Part shown: one piece after another, positions 31,215-41,107 of the stretch
How positions within the stretch are numbered: position 1 is the first letter of the stretch
How the letters are laid out: each line of letters begins with the position of its first letter
Assembly: GCA_030374765.1 (NCBI GenBank)
Contig: JARGXX010000016.1
Coordinates: 434,001 to 498,000 of the forward strand
Origin: Agarophyton chilense
Taxonomy: Eukaryota > Rhodophyta > Florideophyceae > Gracilariales > Gracilariaceae
Length of the DNA stretch: 64,000 nucleotides
Direction: 5' to 3'
The notes under the pieces: model-generated
What the model was told of the DNA's origin: nothing
The model's database searches: none
The model's input: only the letters and a program-made list of their open reading frames with translations
Position numbers and translations under genes: made by a program

Positions 31215-32116
31215 ATGAGCTCAACGACCGCCTCCGTCACCGTCTTTCCTTCCCGTACCGTTGCGCTTGCTCCCGCCGCTCCACAAACTGCTCCCGCCCC
31301 ACCTGCTGCTCCTGTTTCTACACCTTCGACTAATGCATCCGCAGCACCTAAACCTACTCCATTGCCTGCAGCGAACGGCAAACAGTCCCCTAATAAAGGT
31401 GGTAAAGGACGTTCAGGCGCACCCAATAATAATAGAGATGATATCACACCCTTGCTCGACATCGTTGAAAAAGTAGAACCAATCGGTTCTAACTTGTAGG
31501 CATTGGTGGCTACCGAATTTTAGCAGTCGAGCATTGCAAACGCCCGACTGATTCGGGACCAAGACTCGCTGAAGAACAAATTTGACAAGCTGTGCAACGC
31601 GAAGAAAAAGACAGGCGATCAGTCTTGTCCGCCGGACGTACGACGTGCCAAAAATATTGGTCGTGAAATTCAAGAGAAGATCGCCGCAATCGTTTTGGAT
31701 GATGACAAAAAGCCTGATGCCGTGGATGTGGGGGAGAACTCTATCACGGAAGGTCAGAAGAAGAGCCAGGAGAATGAAACTATCGGAGGAAGAGAGAAGA
31801 GACGTGTAGTTGGCGTAGGAGGGCTGCCATCCAAGAGAAGAAAGACTGAAGAGGTGTTGGCGGAGAACGTGGAGAAAATGGCCAGGTTTACTGGTATGAT
31901 AGCGAACTCAATGCACTCTGGGAATGATTCTGAAGCCCCAACAGCTACGCAATAATACCTGATTGCAAATGCTGTGAAGCAGGAGGTTAAAGTGATAAAG
32001 GATGAAGTTAATCAGAGCATGCATGACACACAAGCTATGGTTGCTGGGATGAATTCCGTTCTCCAGCAGCTTGTGGCAAAGATATCCGGCGGGGGCTCGA
32101 GCGTGAATCTGCAGTA
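31215..32116 (+). pseudogene. Harbinger second gene: Myb/SANT-like DNA-binding protein (broken)
   Basis: From ATG 31215 an Ala/Pro-rich N-terminus leads to GKGRSGAPNNNRDDITPLLD and IVEKVEPIGSN, then a stop. Coding continues with SLKNKFDKLCNAKKKTGDQ and PPDVRRAKNIGREIQEKIAA (31560-31690), an acidic and basic region (31700-31950), another stop and a helical tail to 32116. The K-K-x-T-G-D-x-x-x-P-P-D-V-R-R-A-K block is characteristic of the DUF6818-like family. Such proteins bind element ends and help localise the transposase. Two stops interrupt it. Confidence 0.75.
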
Positions 32117-32329
32117 ACAAAAGAACCAGAGCGGTTCTCTACTTCCTAGCGTTTCCGCTCGCGCGGGCCCTACCATGCGGGGCTAAGTCCACAAAAAGCT
32201 AGCCTGGTTGCATTCGCGGACTTTACTTCTCGGGCAGGACCAGAAATCAGGATGATTCGGGAGCAGCACCGTAGGTGGACGAGATTTGATTGAGCCTCAT
32301 TAGACGTGTTCGACAGTTCAATAAACGCA

Positions 32330-33443
32330 CGGTGAGTTCTATGACGATTCTGCCCCTCATCGAGTCGGATGTGAGCGTTGTCTTAAGGCGTTGAAACAGG
32401 CCTTTTATAGCTCAGATTCCCCACTCTGCGCTCTGTCTCTCAATCGGCATAACGCGTTGCATATTTAGGTCAATAGCCGCAAGTTTTACAGACTCCGGTA
32501 TGTCGCTTGTTTCGTTTGCTTTGCGCGCACGTAAAATCTTTCCATTCGTACATGAGGTATTGTTAACAAACGCAGAGTCTCCCAATATAGCCATTCCTGC
32601 GGGAGTCATTTCGTCGGATAGCTTTGGGTAGCACAAACCAGAAACACCGGAAAGCTTTATGTCATTCCAACTGTCCGGGAATTTAACAGCTGCATGAATT
32701 ATCTTCCCAAAGAAGTGGAAGACAAACAAATACGTAACTTCCTCTTGTTGTGTAAAGCCTTCGTAGTACGCGTTTTTCAAGTTGATATCTCCATAATTCT
32801 GGCATCTAAACCTTCCACCATCCGTAATACCAAACACGCCCTTCAGCAGCGGTCCGAAATGACTATTATCTTCCAGAACTACAGCAGAGGCTTTCTGTTC
32901 TTCTACAGTAGGCCATCGGATTTCAAAAAGCAGATCTTGATCCTGATTAATCGCTTTCAGTAGAACATCAAGTGAGTAGTCGAGCCAAACACTCATTGAC
33001 AATGGAACTATACCAAAAAAGGGACACAGCTGATTCATATTGCAGCTGGTCTTCAGATAGTATAGCGAAAGTCCGAGCAAATCTACGGATTGCATGATTG
33101 GTTTTCGTCACTTTGTAGTATTGCTGGTTCTGTAAGGGCTCCCGTAGTTGCAGATTGAACGAGTGGAGACGAACAGCGAAAGTAATGTCTGAAAGACAAC
33201 ACGTCGTGTGAAGTTGGTAACGACAATGAAATCAGTGTCTGTACCAAGGTGCAAAAGTCGTTGCCATGGTGTTTCATCGCCTTCATTATTGGGGTGCAGC
33301 AGTCTTTGACGTTTGTGCTGAGCCAGTTTGCGGGACCTTCTTCGGCGTCTCGGACGTTTTCTTATGGTCACAAGGACGCTTAACGTGGTCATAAATGCTC
33401 CTACCGCCTCCGAAAGAGCCGCTTTTGCCTGATGTGAAATCAT
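32330..33443 (-). pseudogene. Harbinger DDE transposase (one stop, one frameshift)
   Basis: The N-terminal part (33443-33108) has a basic RRRRRSRKLAQHKRQ stretch and DFIVVTNFTRRVVFQTL. After a frameshift, 33095-32412 carries LLGLSLYYLKTSCNMNQL, FFGIVPLSMSVWLDYSL, the first Asp in GVFGITDGGRF, the second Asp in MAILGDSAFV, and the Glu in RQSAEWGI. A stop follows and the frame continues AIKGLFQRLKTTLTSDSM to about 32330. Spacing and wording fit the DDE_Tnp_4 (Harbinger) family. One stop and one shift make it a recent pseudogene. Confidence 0.85.
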
Positions 33444-33573
33444 TTCGTCACGTCAGGCGTTTGGCGGGCTGTTTGGAACTCTGAAAGAACCCTTGAAGGG
33501 TCCTTTCAGAATGGCGGATTTGGTTCTGCACAGGTCAAACATTGAGCAGTTTTATTGGCTCAAATTTGACCAG

Positions 33574-33609
33574 GCGGCGATTTGATTATTTCTGCATTCA
33601 CCCAGTGCG
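33574..33609 (-). repeat. Right terminal inverted repeat of the Harbinger element
   Basis: Inverted match to 31000-31035. Confidence 0.88.
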
Positions 33610-33654
33610 TGTCATGCATATAGAGCGACTACATTACACTAAGTTTCAATGTAT

Positions 33655-34900
33655 CGAACAGGAAAGAATTAGGCTGTGTTTCTGCAACATGTAAAAAAGC
33701 TCTACAACGATTCTTTTAAACCTACAAATCGAAAAAAATCGTTCCCTGCAGTTCATCAAAAATCGTTCCAAACTGCTCTTGAAAATTTGTACTTGTTTTG
33801 AATCATCGGGAAGCAACCAAGCCGATATGTTTCGTCTCACACCTTCCGTTTTCAATGGTATCAATATCAAAAGCGTTACCAAAAACTGAGGAGCGTCGTT
33901 TAGATTAAAAAAACCTGAAAACCTTGCAAGCCCATAGCTGGTTTATGTCTGCCATGGTACAAAAACATTGTCCGTTCTCAAATTATTGCATTAGAAGTGT
34001 TTGAAACAAAAATTCAAAAAAGCATTTGGCAAGCGAGGCTTCTTATATGCAACACTCTGGTTTTTTTTTCTTAAAACCAGACTGTCGCCAAATTGGTAGA
34101 AAGCGTGCCAAAGGAGAATTGCACCCAGCGAAGTTTACTGAAAAGAACTTACACCTTGCTGGAGAATCAGTTGATACAGTGATTGAATGCAACAAGGTCT
34201 TGAAACGACATTATAAGCTAATTTTATTCATCTGTACACCGCCTCAGTGTGATATAACTCAATTTGACAGAGATGAATTCTAAGTAAGGCCGTCGGTTCA
34301 AATGAACTAGTTTAATGGGGTGGCTACAATCCGCCCAACAATAACATCGTTTGGGGCGTCAAGCAGGACCTGGCTGTTCACGGTACAATCGACCAAAGGA
34401 TCCTGGATGAGAAGAAATCGGCAGCAAACAGTGGTTTTAGTTCTTGAAACATCAATTCTTCCCTGTCTACCAACTTTTCAATCGATGACCTCTTTGTAGT
34501 GAAAAGCTTCATAGTAGTTGGTGGATACGCTGAAAATCCCGGTATAGGGAAGCCGGTTATGAAAAACCAGCGCTTTTTTTCTACAGATGATGAGAAACTT
34601 CAGCTCGCCCAATCCCGGTCTCAACTCAATGATATCTGTTCGTCGCCGAACAGTATAAAAAGGATGTATCCGCGATGCGACAACGGTAATATATGAATAG
34701 CACGATCCAGAGTCTTAGTAAGCTGCTTGCTTTCACTGATACAAGAAAAGATGAATTGTGATGCAAATTTTATATTCTGATAGTTTTTGTACAGAAGTTT
34801 TTTGACGAAGTATCGACGGGTTTTTAAAGTCTGCAAAAATGATCATATTGACAGAAGCGGATGATTTTCATCGTTTTGCGCACATATTGTAATGGGCAGC
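33655..34900. other. Region without recognisable genes
   Basis: AT-rich sequence with only short open frames on either strand. None shows a familiar motif or reasonable composition. It may be old host or TE sequence upstream of element F. Confidence 0.4.
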
Positions 34901-35074
34901 GGCTTGACGCAGATGCATCAACCTGATTACAGTTCGCAAATATATTGCGCGCAAATGCACTGAATTGAGATTGAGATCAGACTCTGCTGCTTATTTGATT
35001 CAGCCTTCCTCGTTGTGTACCACGCCTCGGTGCCGCTACGTTTACGTTCTACCTGTGGCGAAGTGGCACACTTG

Positions 35075-35090
35075 TCTTTATAAAAGCTCT
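35075..35090 (+). promoter_or_regulatory. TATA-like promoter upstream of F gag
   Basis: CTTTATAAAAGC lies about 205 bp before the ATG at 35286. Together with the absence of coding upstream, it suggests that 34900-35285 includes the 5' LTR or leader of F. No matching 3' LTR is available because F is truncated at 43694. Confidence 0.45.
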
Positions 35091-35285
35091 TTGACATCTT
35101 CAGTCGGGGACACCAGACCTCAATCAAGATGTGTGCCCGATCGACTTGCCTCAGTGTTTTTCCATCCAGTGAACACTGATCTCCTCAGTAGCATTCTGTA
35201 GAACAAACCGTCCAGGATACTTCAACAAATCTCTTTGACTCTACACAAGAGTATACTAATCTAAAATACAGTTTGTTCTTACACA

Positions 35286-35821
35286 ATGGATTCATCGAAG
35301 TATGGAGTTGTCAGCTTCATCTATTCAACGAAACCAAAAGCAACTGATCAGCCTGCACTCATCACCTTCGACACGGAATACGCCGCATATTTAATAAAGG
35401 TAGAAGATGTCAACAAGGACCGCGAAGATGCCAAGAAACTCAGTGCTGCATCTATCAAGGACTGAATTGAAAATTCAACACTGCATGCTCTCTGCTTGCC
35501 TGGTGAAATTGAAAGTGCAGATTCTATCGAACACGCCACGGTAGAGAAGGTTGGAACATTGCTTGAGAGAGCTTCTACAGTAGCACCGAAGGAAATTTTT
35601 GAACGCTTGGGCGCTGTATTGAACGCTCTGACATGCACGCCAAACAAAGAGGCAAAGAGAATGCTGTCGGCGGCTTAGTCAACTTCACCCTCGATTTTTT
35701 CAAGGTTCTAAACAAGCGGAATGTTTCAGAAGTGCTACAGGACGTAGATCTTTAAAGCCATTTAATCAATCTCTTGGTCAAGAAATTCAAACCTGCTGTC
35801 CTTCGAGAGAGAATTGCGGCT
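35286..35821 (+). pseudogene. gag of Gypsy-type element F, first part
   Basis: From ATG 35286 the frame reads MDSSKYGVVSFIYSTKP. A TGA stands at about 35464. Coding continues to about 35675, and a 1-base shift leads into LVNFTLDFFKVLNKRNVSE. It resembles no gag I can name. It is assigned to F because the sequence on the far side of element H (41108 onward) continues into protease and RT on the same strand. Composition is helix-rich and acidic. Confidence 0.5.
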
Positions 35822-36079
35822 TGTTCAGAAAGCAAAGAAAGGGAAAGTTGACCGATAGTCCGATAGTTTACTCCAGACTGTAGCGGACGGTAGCTACCTT
35901 GCTTATAACCCAGCCGTACGGTCTCAGAGCTGCTCGCTCTCTTAAAAGCACGCTCAGCCATTCGTTCGGTATAGTAATTCAAAGAGTAAACCTAGTGGCC
36001 ATGTCGAAAGCAAACGCATATGCATCTGTGATATATAAACCGATAAGGTACCTACTGTAAAACCGTAGTATCGGGTACA
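35822..36079 (-). repeat. 3' LTR of element H (about 258 bp)
   Basis: It matches 40848-41107, including ACGGTAGCTACC, CCGTACGGTCTCAGAGCTGC, GAGTAAACCTAGTGG and CTACTGTAAAAC. On the minus strand it starts TGTACCCGATAC and ends about CTGAACA. Confidence 0.85.
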
Positions 36080-36109
36080 CTCCCCTCTTTTAAAGATAAA
36101 GAATGCTGC

Positions 36110-37560
36110 GTGCTTTGACGGCAAGACCAGACGGTGTATTCTTGCGACTAAGTAGACGTTTCACCATTTGTGGTACGTCTTTATAAACCCTTTCGATGGG
36201 TTCTAGAGAATCTTCCGCATTTGGTAGGCCCTTTCAACGGACGGCAACAAATCGACCGTTGTCAGTTTCTTCCAGGTTCAGAAGTCAGGCTACCACCATA
36301 CCAGTTTCAGAGGAGATTACATGAGACATTACAGCTTTTTTCCCGAGAGAACCGTCATGGTAGAACTTAAGTCGAGTACAGTGCACGTCCTCAACTAAAC
36401 CGTTACGGAGATCTTGCACTTGGTAAACGTTGTCTTTCATAATTTTGATAATCTGTCGCGGCCCCCGCCAGCGTAGAGCTAGTTTTTCACCAGCAAAATA
36501 TTCCTCTCTCGCAACCAGAACGTAATCACCTTCCGTAAAGGTCGGTGACTGCTCCTGTGCAGAAGACGAGCGGTGACACTCACGATTAGACCGTTGGGTA
36601 TTCTAAACAACCGTTACAGGTACAACAGTATCCGACAGTACAAAGTTGGATATGGGTGTCGTGGGCTCACAACCCAGAAATGCCGTGGTAGGTCCAACGT
36701 TACCTCTTTTCGGTGAGACGGATTTGTTCAATGCGCTCTATACCAGCGGCAAAAATGCTGGCCACTCCTCGAAAGGGAGTTCTAGCTCAAACACAACAGA
36801 TCTGAAAACTCTAAGCAGTTCTTTGCAGAGTCGTTCAACTGCTCCGCCACTCCACGGAGTCTACGGAAGCGTAAAATGATGGGAGACTTTCAACCCCTTG
36901 GCGACTAACAGTACGGTCTCATTCCGAAAATGCATGCGACCATCGGACATTAGACCTTTAGGTACGCCAAACGCGACGCACCAGTTCATGATCGTCACGG
37001 CTGCGTTCTCATCCGTAGTGTCACCGAACGGAAAAAACTAGAGGTAGTCCGAATGATCAGCCCGAAGCATATGGACATATTTTCCACCGTCGGTACTTAG
37101 TCGAATCTCGATGTAGTCGAACTACAGGAGGTCGTTCGGTGCTGTACCATGGACAGCCGAACCGAATCGATGCGGTACGTTCCCCTCTCCTACTGTCGAT
37201 ATGCAGTGAATGAAAGAGCGGACAAAGGACCGGATATCGTTAGACAACGTAGACCAGAATAAAGCTTTCTTCAAAGACCGTCCGGTTGAATCTCGTCTAC
37301 GATGACCGCTAGGACCGGTATATGCGATGACATACAAAAGAAGATGTAAGTGTGCTGCTGTATCGGGCATCCACGTAGGACCGTCAGGTTACGCCAAAGA
37401 CCGTTGGTCTCGACGATATCTTCAGGGCGTATAGACTCAGGAGGGGACTGCACAGCGTGAATGACCATTGCTGTAGGCCACTCAAAACCCTCAGAAGAGG
37501 AAGAGGGAAGTGCGGAAATACGAACAAGTCCCCGAACGGTTGTAGCTGCAGACCACCTAC
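36110..37560 (-). pseudogene. Integrase and chromodomain of element H
   Basis: On the minus strand, the integrase catalytic core has its first Asp in a FDYIEI segment (about 37118), the second in GVPKGLMSDGRMHF (about 36950), and Glu in SGGAVERLCKELL (about 36840). PTTAFLGCEP and EGDYVLVAREEYFAGEKLAL (about 36500) follow. Near 36310-36170 a chromodomain-like segment reads RFVAVR-stop-KGLPNAEDSLEPIERV. Several stops are present. The style matches the second Gypsy type found in this window (F), not that of A, B, D and E. Confidence 0.8.
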
Positions 37561-37573
37561 CGAGTAGGTCAGC

Positions 37574-38990
37574 CTAGACGTTGTCAATTCCTTTCATGTG
37601 GAAGCAAGTGTACACGTACATGCTTAACCGTACGGCCCAACGTACGACTTTACGCAGAGAGGTTTGCGTTAGGTCTAGCAAAACCAAAAGCGGATGGAAA
37701 AAGAAAATAAGATTATTGTGATCCGTGTACAGATCAAAGGCACTCGGTGTTGCAACAATCCAGTGCATGCGGTCCAACGTTGCAAGGATTGCCAAAGCTT
37801 CCTTCCCGAAAGTAGACCAACCCAACTGTGTTGAATTGAACCGAACGGATGAAAACGCCAGAGACTCATGGCGTTGGACCTTGTGCGGTTATTTCAGGTC
37901 CTCAAAAGGGACCTGGGTTATAATACTTGACCAAACCGAATCGGACGCGTCTGTGTAAACAGATAGACGTTTGTTGTCCTTACGAGGACCAAGGGTCACT
38001 TGATGTGCCAATGTGGTCTTGCAAGCCTCGGAAGCTTGCAATTCTGGCGGACCCCAACTGAAAGAGGTCAAATTATAGCGAGAGGCTGCAACTCTTGTAC
38101 GCTTACCACCACAGTCATAAATCCTCTCCAGCAACTCATGGAAAGGAGAAACCAGTTCCGTAAAGCAGGGAATTGCGTTCTTTGTAAACTGTAGAGCGCA
38201 TACAAACTGCAGTAGATGCGAACCTGTGGTCGGTGGCTCCATTTTGAGCAGATTTTTCAACCGCCAAGGATCAAAACGGATACCATCTGCGGAGATGGTA
38301 CGGCCACACCACCTAATGGTCTTGGAAAAAAGAATGCATTTGCCCGGGTGCAACTTTAGATTCCGTTCTGTACAGAAGAGAAGCATTTCTTCGACTGCGT
38401 TTAGCAAATCGTCAACGGTTGTTGCGTAAAGCAGTATATATTCCAACCAAGCGAGAAGTTTCCTGTGCAAACCTTGCGGTATAACTTCATGCAGTGCTGA
38501 CTGAAGATGTGTCACGGCATTTATTATGCCATGAAGGACCCTCGAAGGTGAGTATAAACAGTTCGGTGTAATGAAGGACAGTGAAGTCGTGGAGTTTTTG
38601 TCAAGTTGAAACTACCACTACACATGCCAGAGGTCAAATGTCGCGAAATACCGCGCAATAGCCAGCTTTCCAAGCTCGTTTTCAATGTTTGGCATCGGGT
38701 ACTGAGGCTTGACGTTGAGTTTGTTAATCGGACGGAGGTCTACTGTAAACCGAAAACGAGCAGGACCAGGCTTAGGAACCAAAAGCGGTGCACATGCCCA
38801 CGGCGATGTGGGATTTGCATACGCCATACCGTGGCGAACGAGATTGTCACCCACGTCGGCCAGGAACCTGGTCTGCTCCTGTGAGTATTTGCGGAACCGA
38901 ATCTTAACCGGACGGTCATCTGGCGTCAGTTCAATCTGTAACGGTCTCAATTGTGCAGGAGAACCAGATCAAAACGTAGTCCTGAAAACA
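37574..38990 (-). pseudogene. RT and RNase H of element H
   Basis: The RT N-part is at 38950-38618 (WACAPLLVPKPGPARFRF, VDLRPINKLNVKPQYPMPN). The second part is at 38515-37889, with LLAWLEYILLYA where WLDDILLYA is expected, so the catalytic Asp pair is lost, and then LKLHPGKCILF. RNase H continues with VYTDASDSVWSSIITQV (about 37950), ALAILATLDRMHWIV, DLYTDHNNLIFFF and HMKGIDNV-stop-ADLLGRW (about 37570). Frames are broken at about 38540 and 37870. Confidence 0.82.
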
Positions 38991-39166
38991 TCGATGTTCG
39001 TATCGACGACTATACCAAGGCGGGCTGCATGTGTGGACTGTAGTCCATTATCCCGTGCGGTAGTCTTCATTTTCTCGACCTCCGTGCGGATATCTTCGTG
39101 CTGGTTTTCATCTATAATATCTAAAAAACACGGGTCTGGAAACGGATCTTCTTCTGACCGGGCTAC

Positions 39167-39883
39167 TTAAAAATATACAAGAAATCTGCCTTCCGGTACT
39201 TGTACAGTTTTCGAGTCGACCACATTCGTTTGCGTAACACGATTCATACGTGCGGCCATCATGCGGCTGACAACACCCTCGCAGTTATGAGTGGTCGGAT
39301 TCCATACCTGGGAACAGTCCGACCCATCTCGTACCGCTCGGTTATTTTCCAGAAGAGTTCTGGTGTCGAACTTGAGGTGTTGAAGAACTGGGAGGCCAAT
39401 GATGAGGTCTTCGCATGCCAATTCATCGTCAGCAACGAGCGACGGGACGTTGGCCAAAGCTAGATGCCCAGAGGCCAAGTGAAGAACCGTTCTCGGTATA
39501 GTCCAAGTGCGGGAGAAGGATAAAGAATGTGCGTCTTTGCCAGACTTCAGCGCAACTTGAATCCGAACTGGTTCGATGGCACTTATTTTTCCAACGCCCT
39601 TGAGCGCCGCTCGCTCAGCGAGTCGACAAGACGTGAGACTGTCATCGCTGCCGTCATCACACCGTTCGATACTATCAACTGTAGTCAATCCATCTGAGAT
39701 TGTGATTGAACATGCTGGGCCATCCAGATTTACCATTTGTATTATAGTCGGCTGCTGGCTGGCCAAGCGACGAAAACTAACATTTCCGATGGCGGATATC
39801 TGCGAACTGGAACCAGATTTCTGGCTGCCAGTCGACTTCGACGGACCGTCTCTCACTTTTGCGGCTGCAATTGCTGCGTACAC
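39167..39883 (-). pseudogene. Protease region of element H
   Basis: An open frame of 238 codons with a degenerate aspartic protease: CDDGSDDSLTSC where D-T/S-G-S is expected, and later ACEDLIIGLPVLQHL as the hydrophobic-G motif. It lies between gag and RT on the same strand. The active-site sequence is altered. Confidence 0.6.
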
Positions 39884-40742
39884 TGCTGTCTTTTCCGAAT
39901 CGGTTGAATTCTCGAAATCTCGAATCTAGTGGCGCTACCCTTTGGATTTGCATGGACCGTGCGGACATGGAAATGGAGGACGAACATCGCTTTCTCCCCT
40001 GCTACCAGATGGCTGACAACCGCTCCCGGTAGATGTTTTCCTTGACCTTTCAGAATTACCTCTGCGACGGTTACTGCTTTCTGACGTTGTTGTGCTCTTC
40101 CAGGACGGGGGACCGGTATTGACAAAGTGGAAAGCTTTTAAAACTTTCAGAGCGTGTTCCATAACCTTCTTAAAGTCCTCGCGACAGTCGTAGTTTGCGA
40201 ATTGTAAATCATTACCGAGTGGGGCCCAAAGTAGATTAGGCTTAACAGCGGATAGGAAATGCTAAACAGCAACCTTCTGGTTCTTTTCGAGTATCCATTT
40301 AAAACCGTTAGGCGAAGTAGTTTTTAATATGAAACAAACAGTGTTTCCATGCGGGACAGTGAATACTTGATCTTCATGTCCATTACCAGATCGATACGGA
40401 CCAGAGAGTCCAAAGAATATAAAGTTACTGTAACTTCAGAATCTTCTGCTTTATTGTTAGGATAAGTGCATAGAACCGTATCGGTAAGGGTATCCAAGTT
40501 TCTGGGTCAATACAGCATTCGAGATTGACCGGACGGATAGGTTCCGTTGTGGTATTACCCGATGCGGTCAGTTGACTTGGACGAGCAGTTCTCTCCTTGC
40601 AGTATTGATCGTACTTTCGAAGGAGCCTCCGAACGGACCCGGCGTCCATGCCGACCAGCGTTGGGTGATTAACCAAAGTAGAGATAAATGATGCATCGTG
40701 CATCTCAACCGCCTCAACCGTTGAGGTTGGAAATTGTGCCAC
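39850..40742 (-). pseudogene. gag of element H
   Basis: The first part (40742-40425) starts MAQFPTSTVEAVEMHDASF and contains SVRRLLRKYDQYCKER, typical of this gag type. The middle is frame-broken. The end (about 40160-39940) has a Ser/Arg-rich stretch and a Cys-rich CPHGPCKSKG, possibly a decayed zinc knuckle. Confidence 0.6.
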
Positions 40743-40847
40743 ATTGACTGAGCGGAATCATCGTCTTCTTCGGTGAGCGTAGGAATGACCGGGTTGGTTC
40801 AAAATCTTCCTGTTCAATATGAACAAATAGTAGTGATCACTGTCGCA

Positions 40848-41107
40848 GGTTCAGGGAACAAAGAAAGGGAAAGTTGACAGACGGTTCGGTGGTTTACTAT
40901 AGACTTTAGCAGACGGTAGCTACCTAGCTTATAACCCAACCGTACGGTCTCAGAGCTGCTCTATCTCTTTTAAAAGCACGCTCAGCCCCCCGTTCGGTAT
41001 AGTACTTCAAAGAGTAAACCTAGTGGTTATGTCGAAAGCAAACGCATATGCATCTGTCATATCTAAACCGATAAGATACCTACTGTAAAACGGTATTATC
41101 GCTTACA
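40848..41107 (-). repeat. 5' LTR of element H (about 260 bp)
   Basis: Counterpart of 35822-36079. Its inner edge is uncertain by a few bases. Confidence 0.82.

Larger units (their letters stand above)
31000..33609 (-). mobile_element. PIF/Harbinger DNA transposon (2.6 kb) with two genes and inverted repeats
   Basis: The ends are inverted repeats: 31000-31035 begins CGCAGTGGGTGAATGCAG and the complement of 33609-33575 begins CGCACTGGGTGAATGCAG. Pairing runs for about 30 bp with few mismatches. Inside are a plus-strand Myb/SANT-like gene and a minus-strand DDE transposase, arranged convergently. This two-gene pattern is typical of PIF/Harbinger. I could not identify a clean 3-bp target duplication. 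The transposase has a stop and a frameshift, so this copy is non-autonomous now. Confidence 0.85.
35822..41107 (-). mobile_element. Gypsy-type LTR retrotransposon H (5.3 kb), inserted in F
   Basis: Similar sequences of about 260 bp at 35822-36079 and 40848-41107 are its LTRs. Between them, on the minus strand, are gag, protease, RT, RNase H, integrase and a chromodomain in that order. A polypurine tract (AAAAGAGGGGAG, 36080-36091) adjoins the left LTR as expected for a minus-strand element. Many stops and frame changes, and LTRs differing at many positions, show age. No exact target duplication was found. Flanking F coding on both sides supports insertion. Confidence 0.85.

Noticed and set aside
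33655-34300. Short ORFs such as 34026-34283 (plus) and 33646-33882 (minus)
   Set aside because: Low-complexity or AT-driven composition with no recognisable motif.
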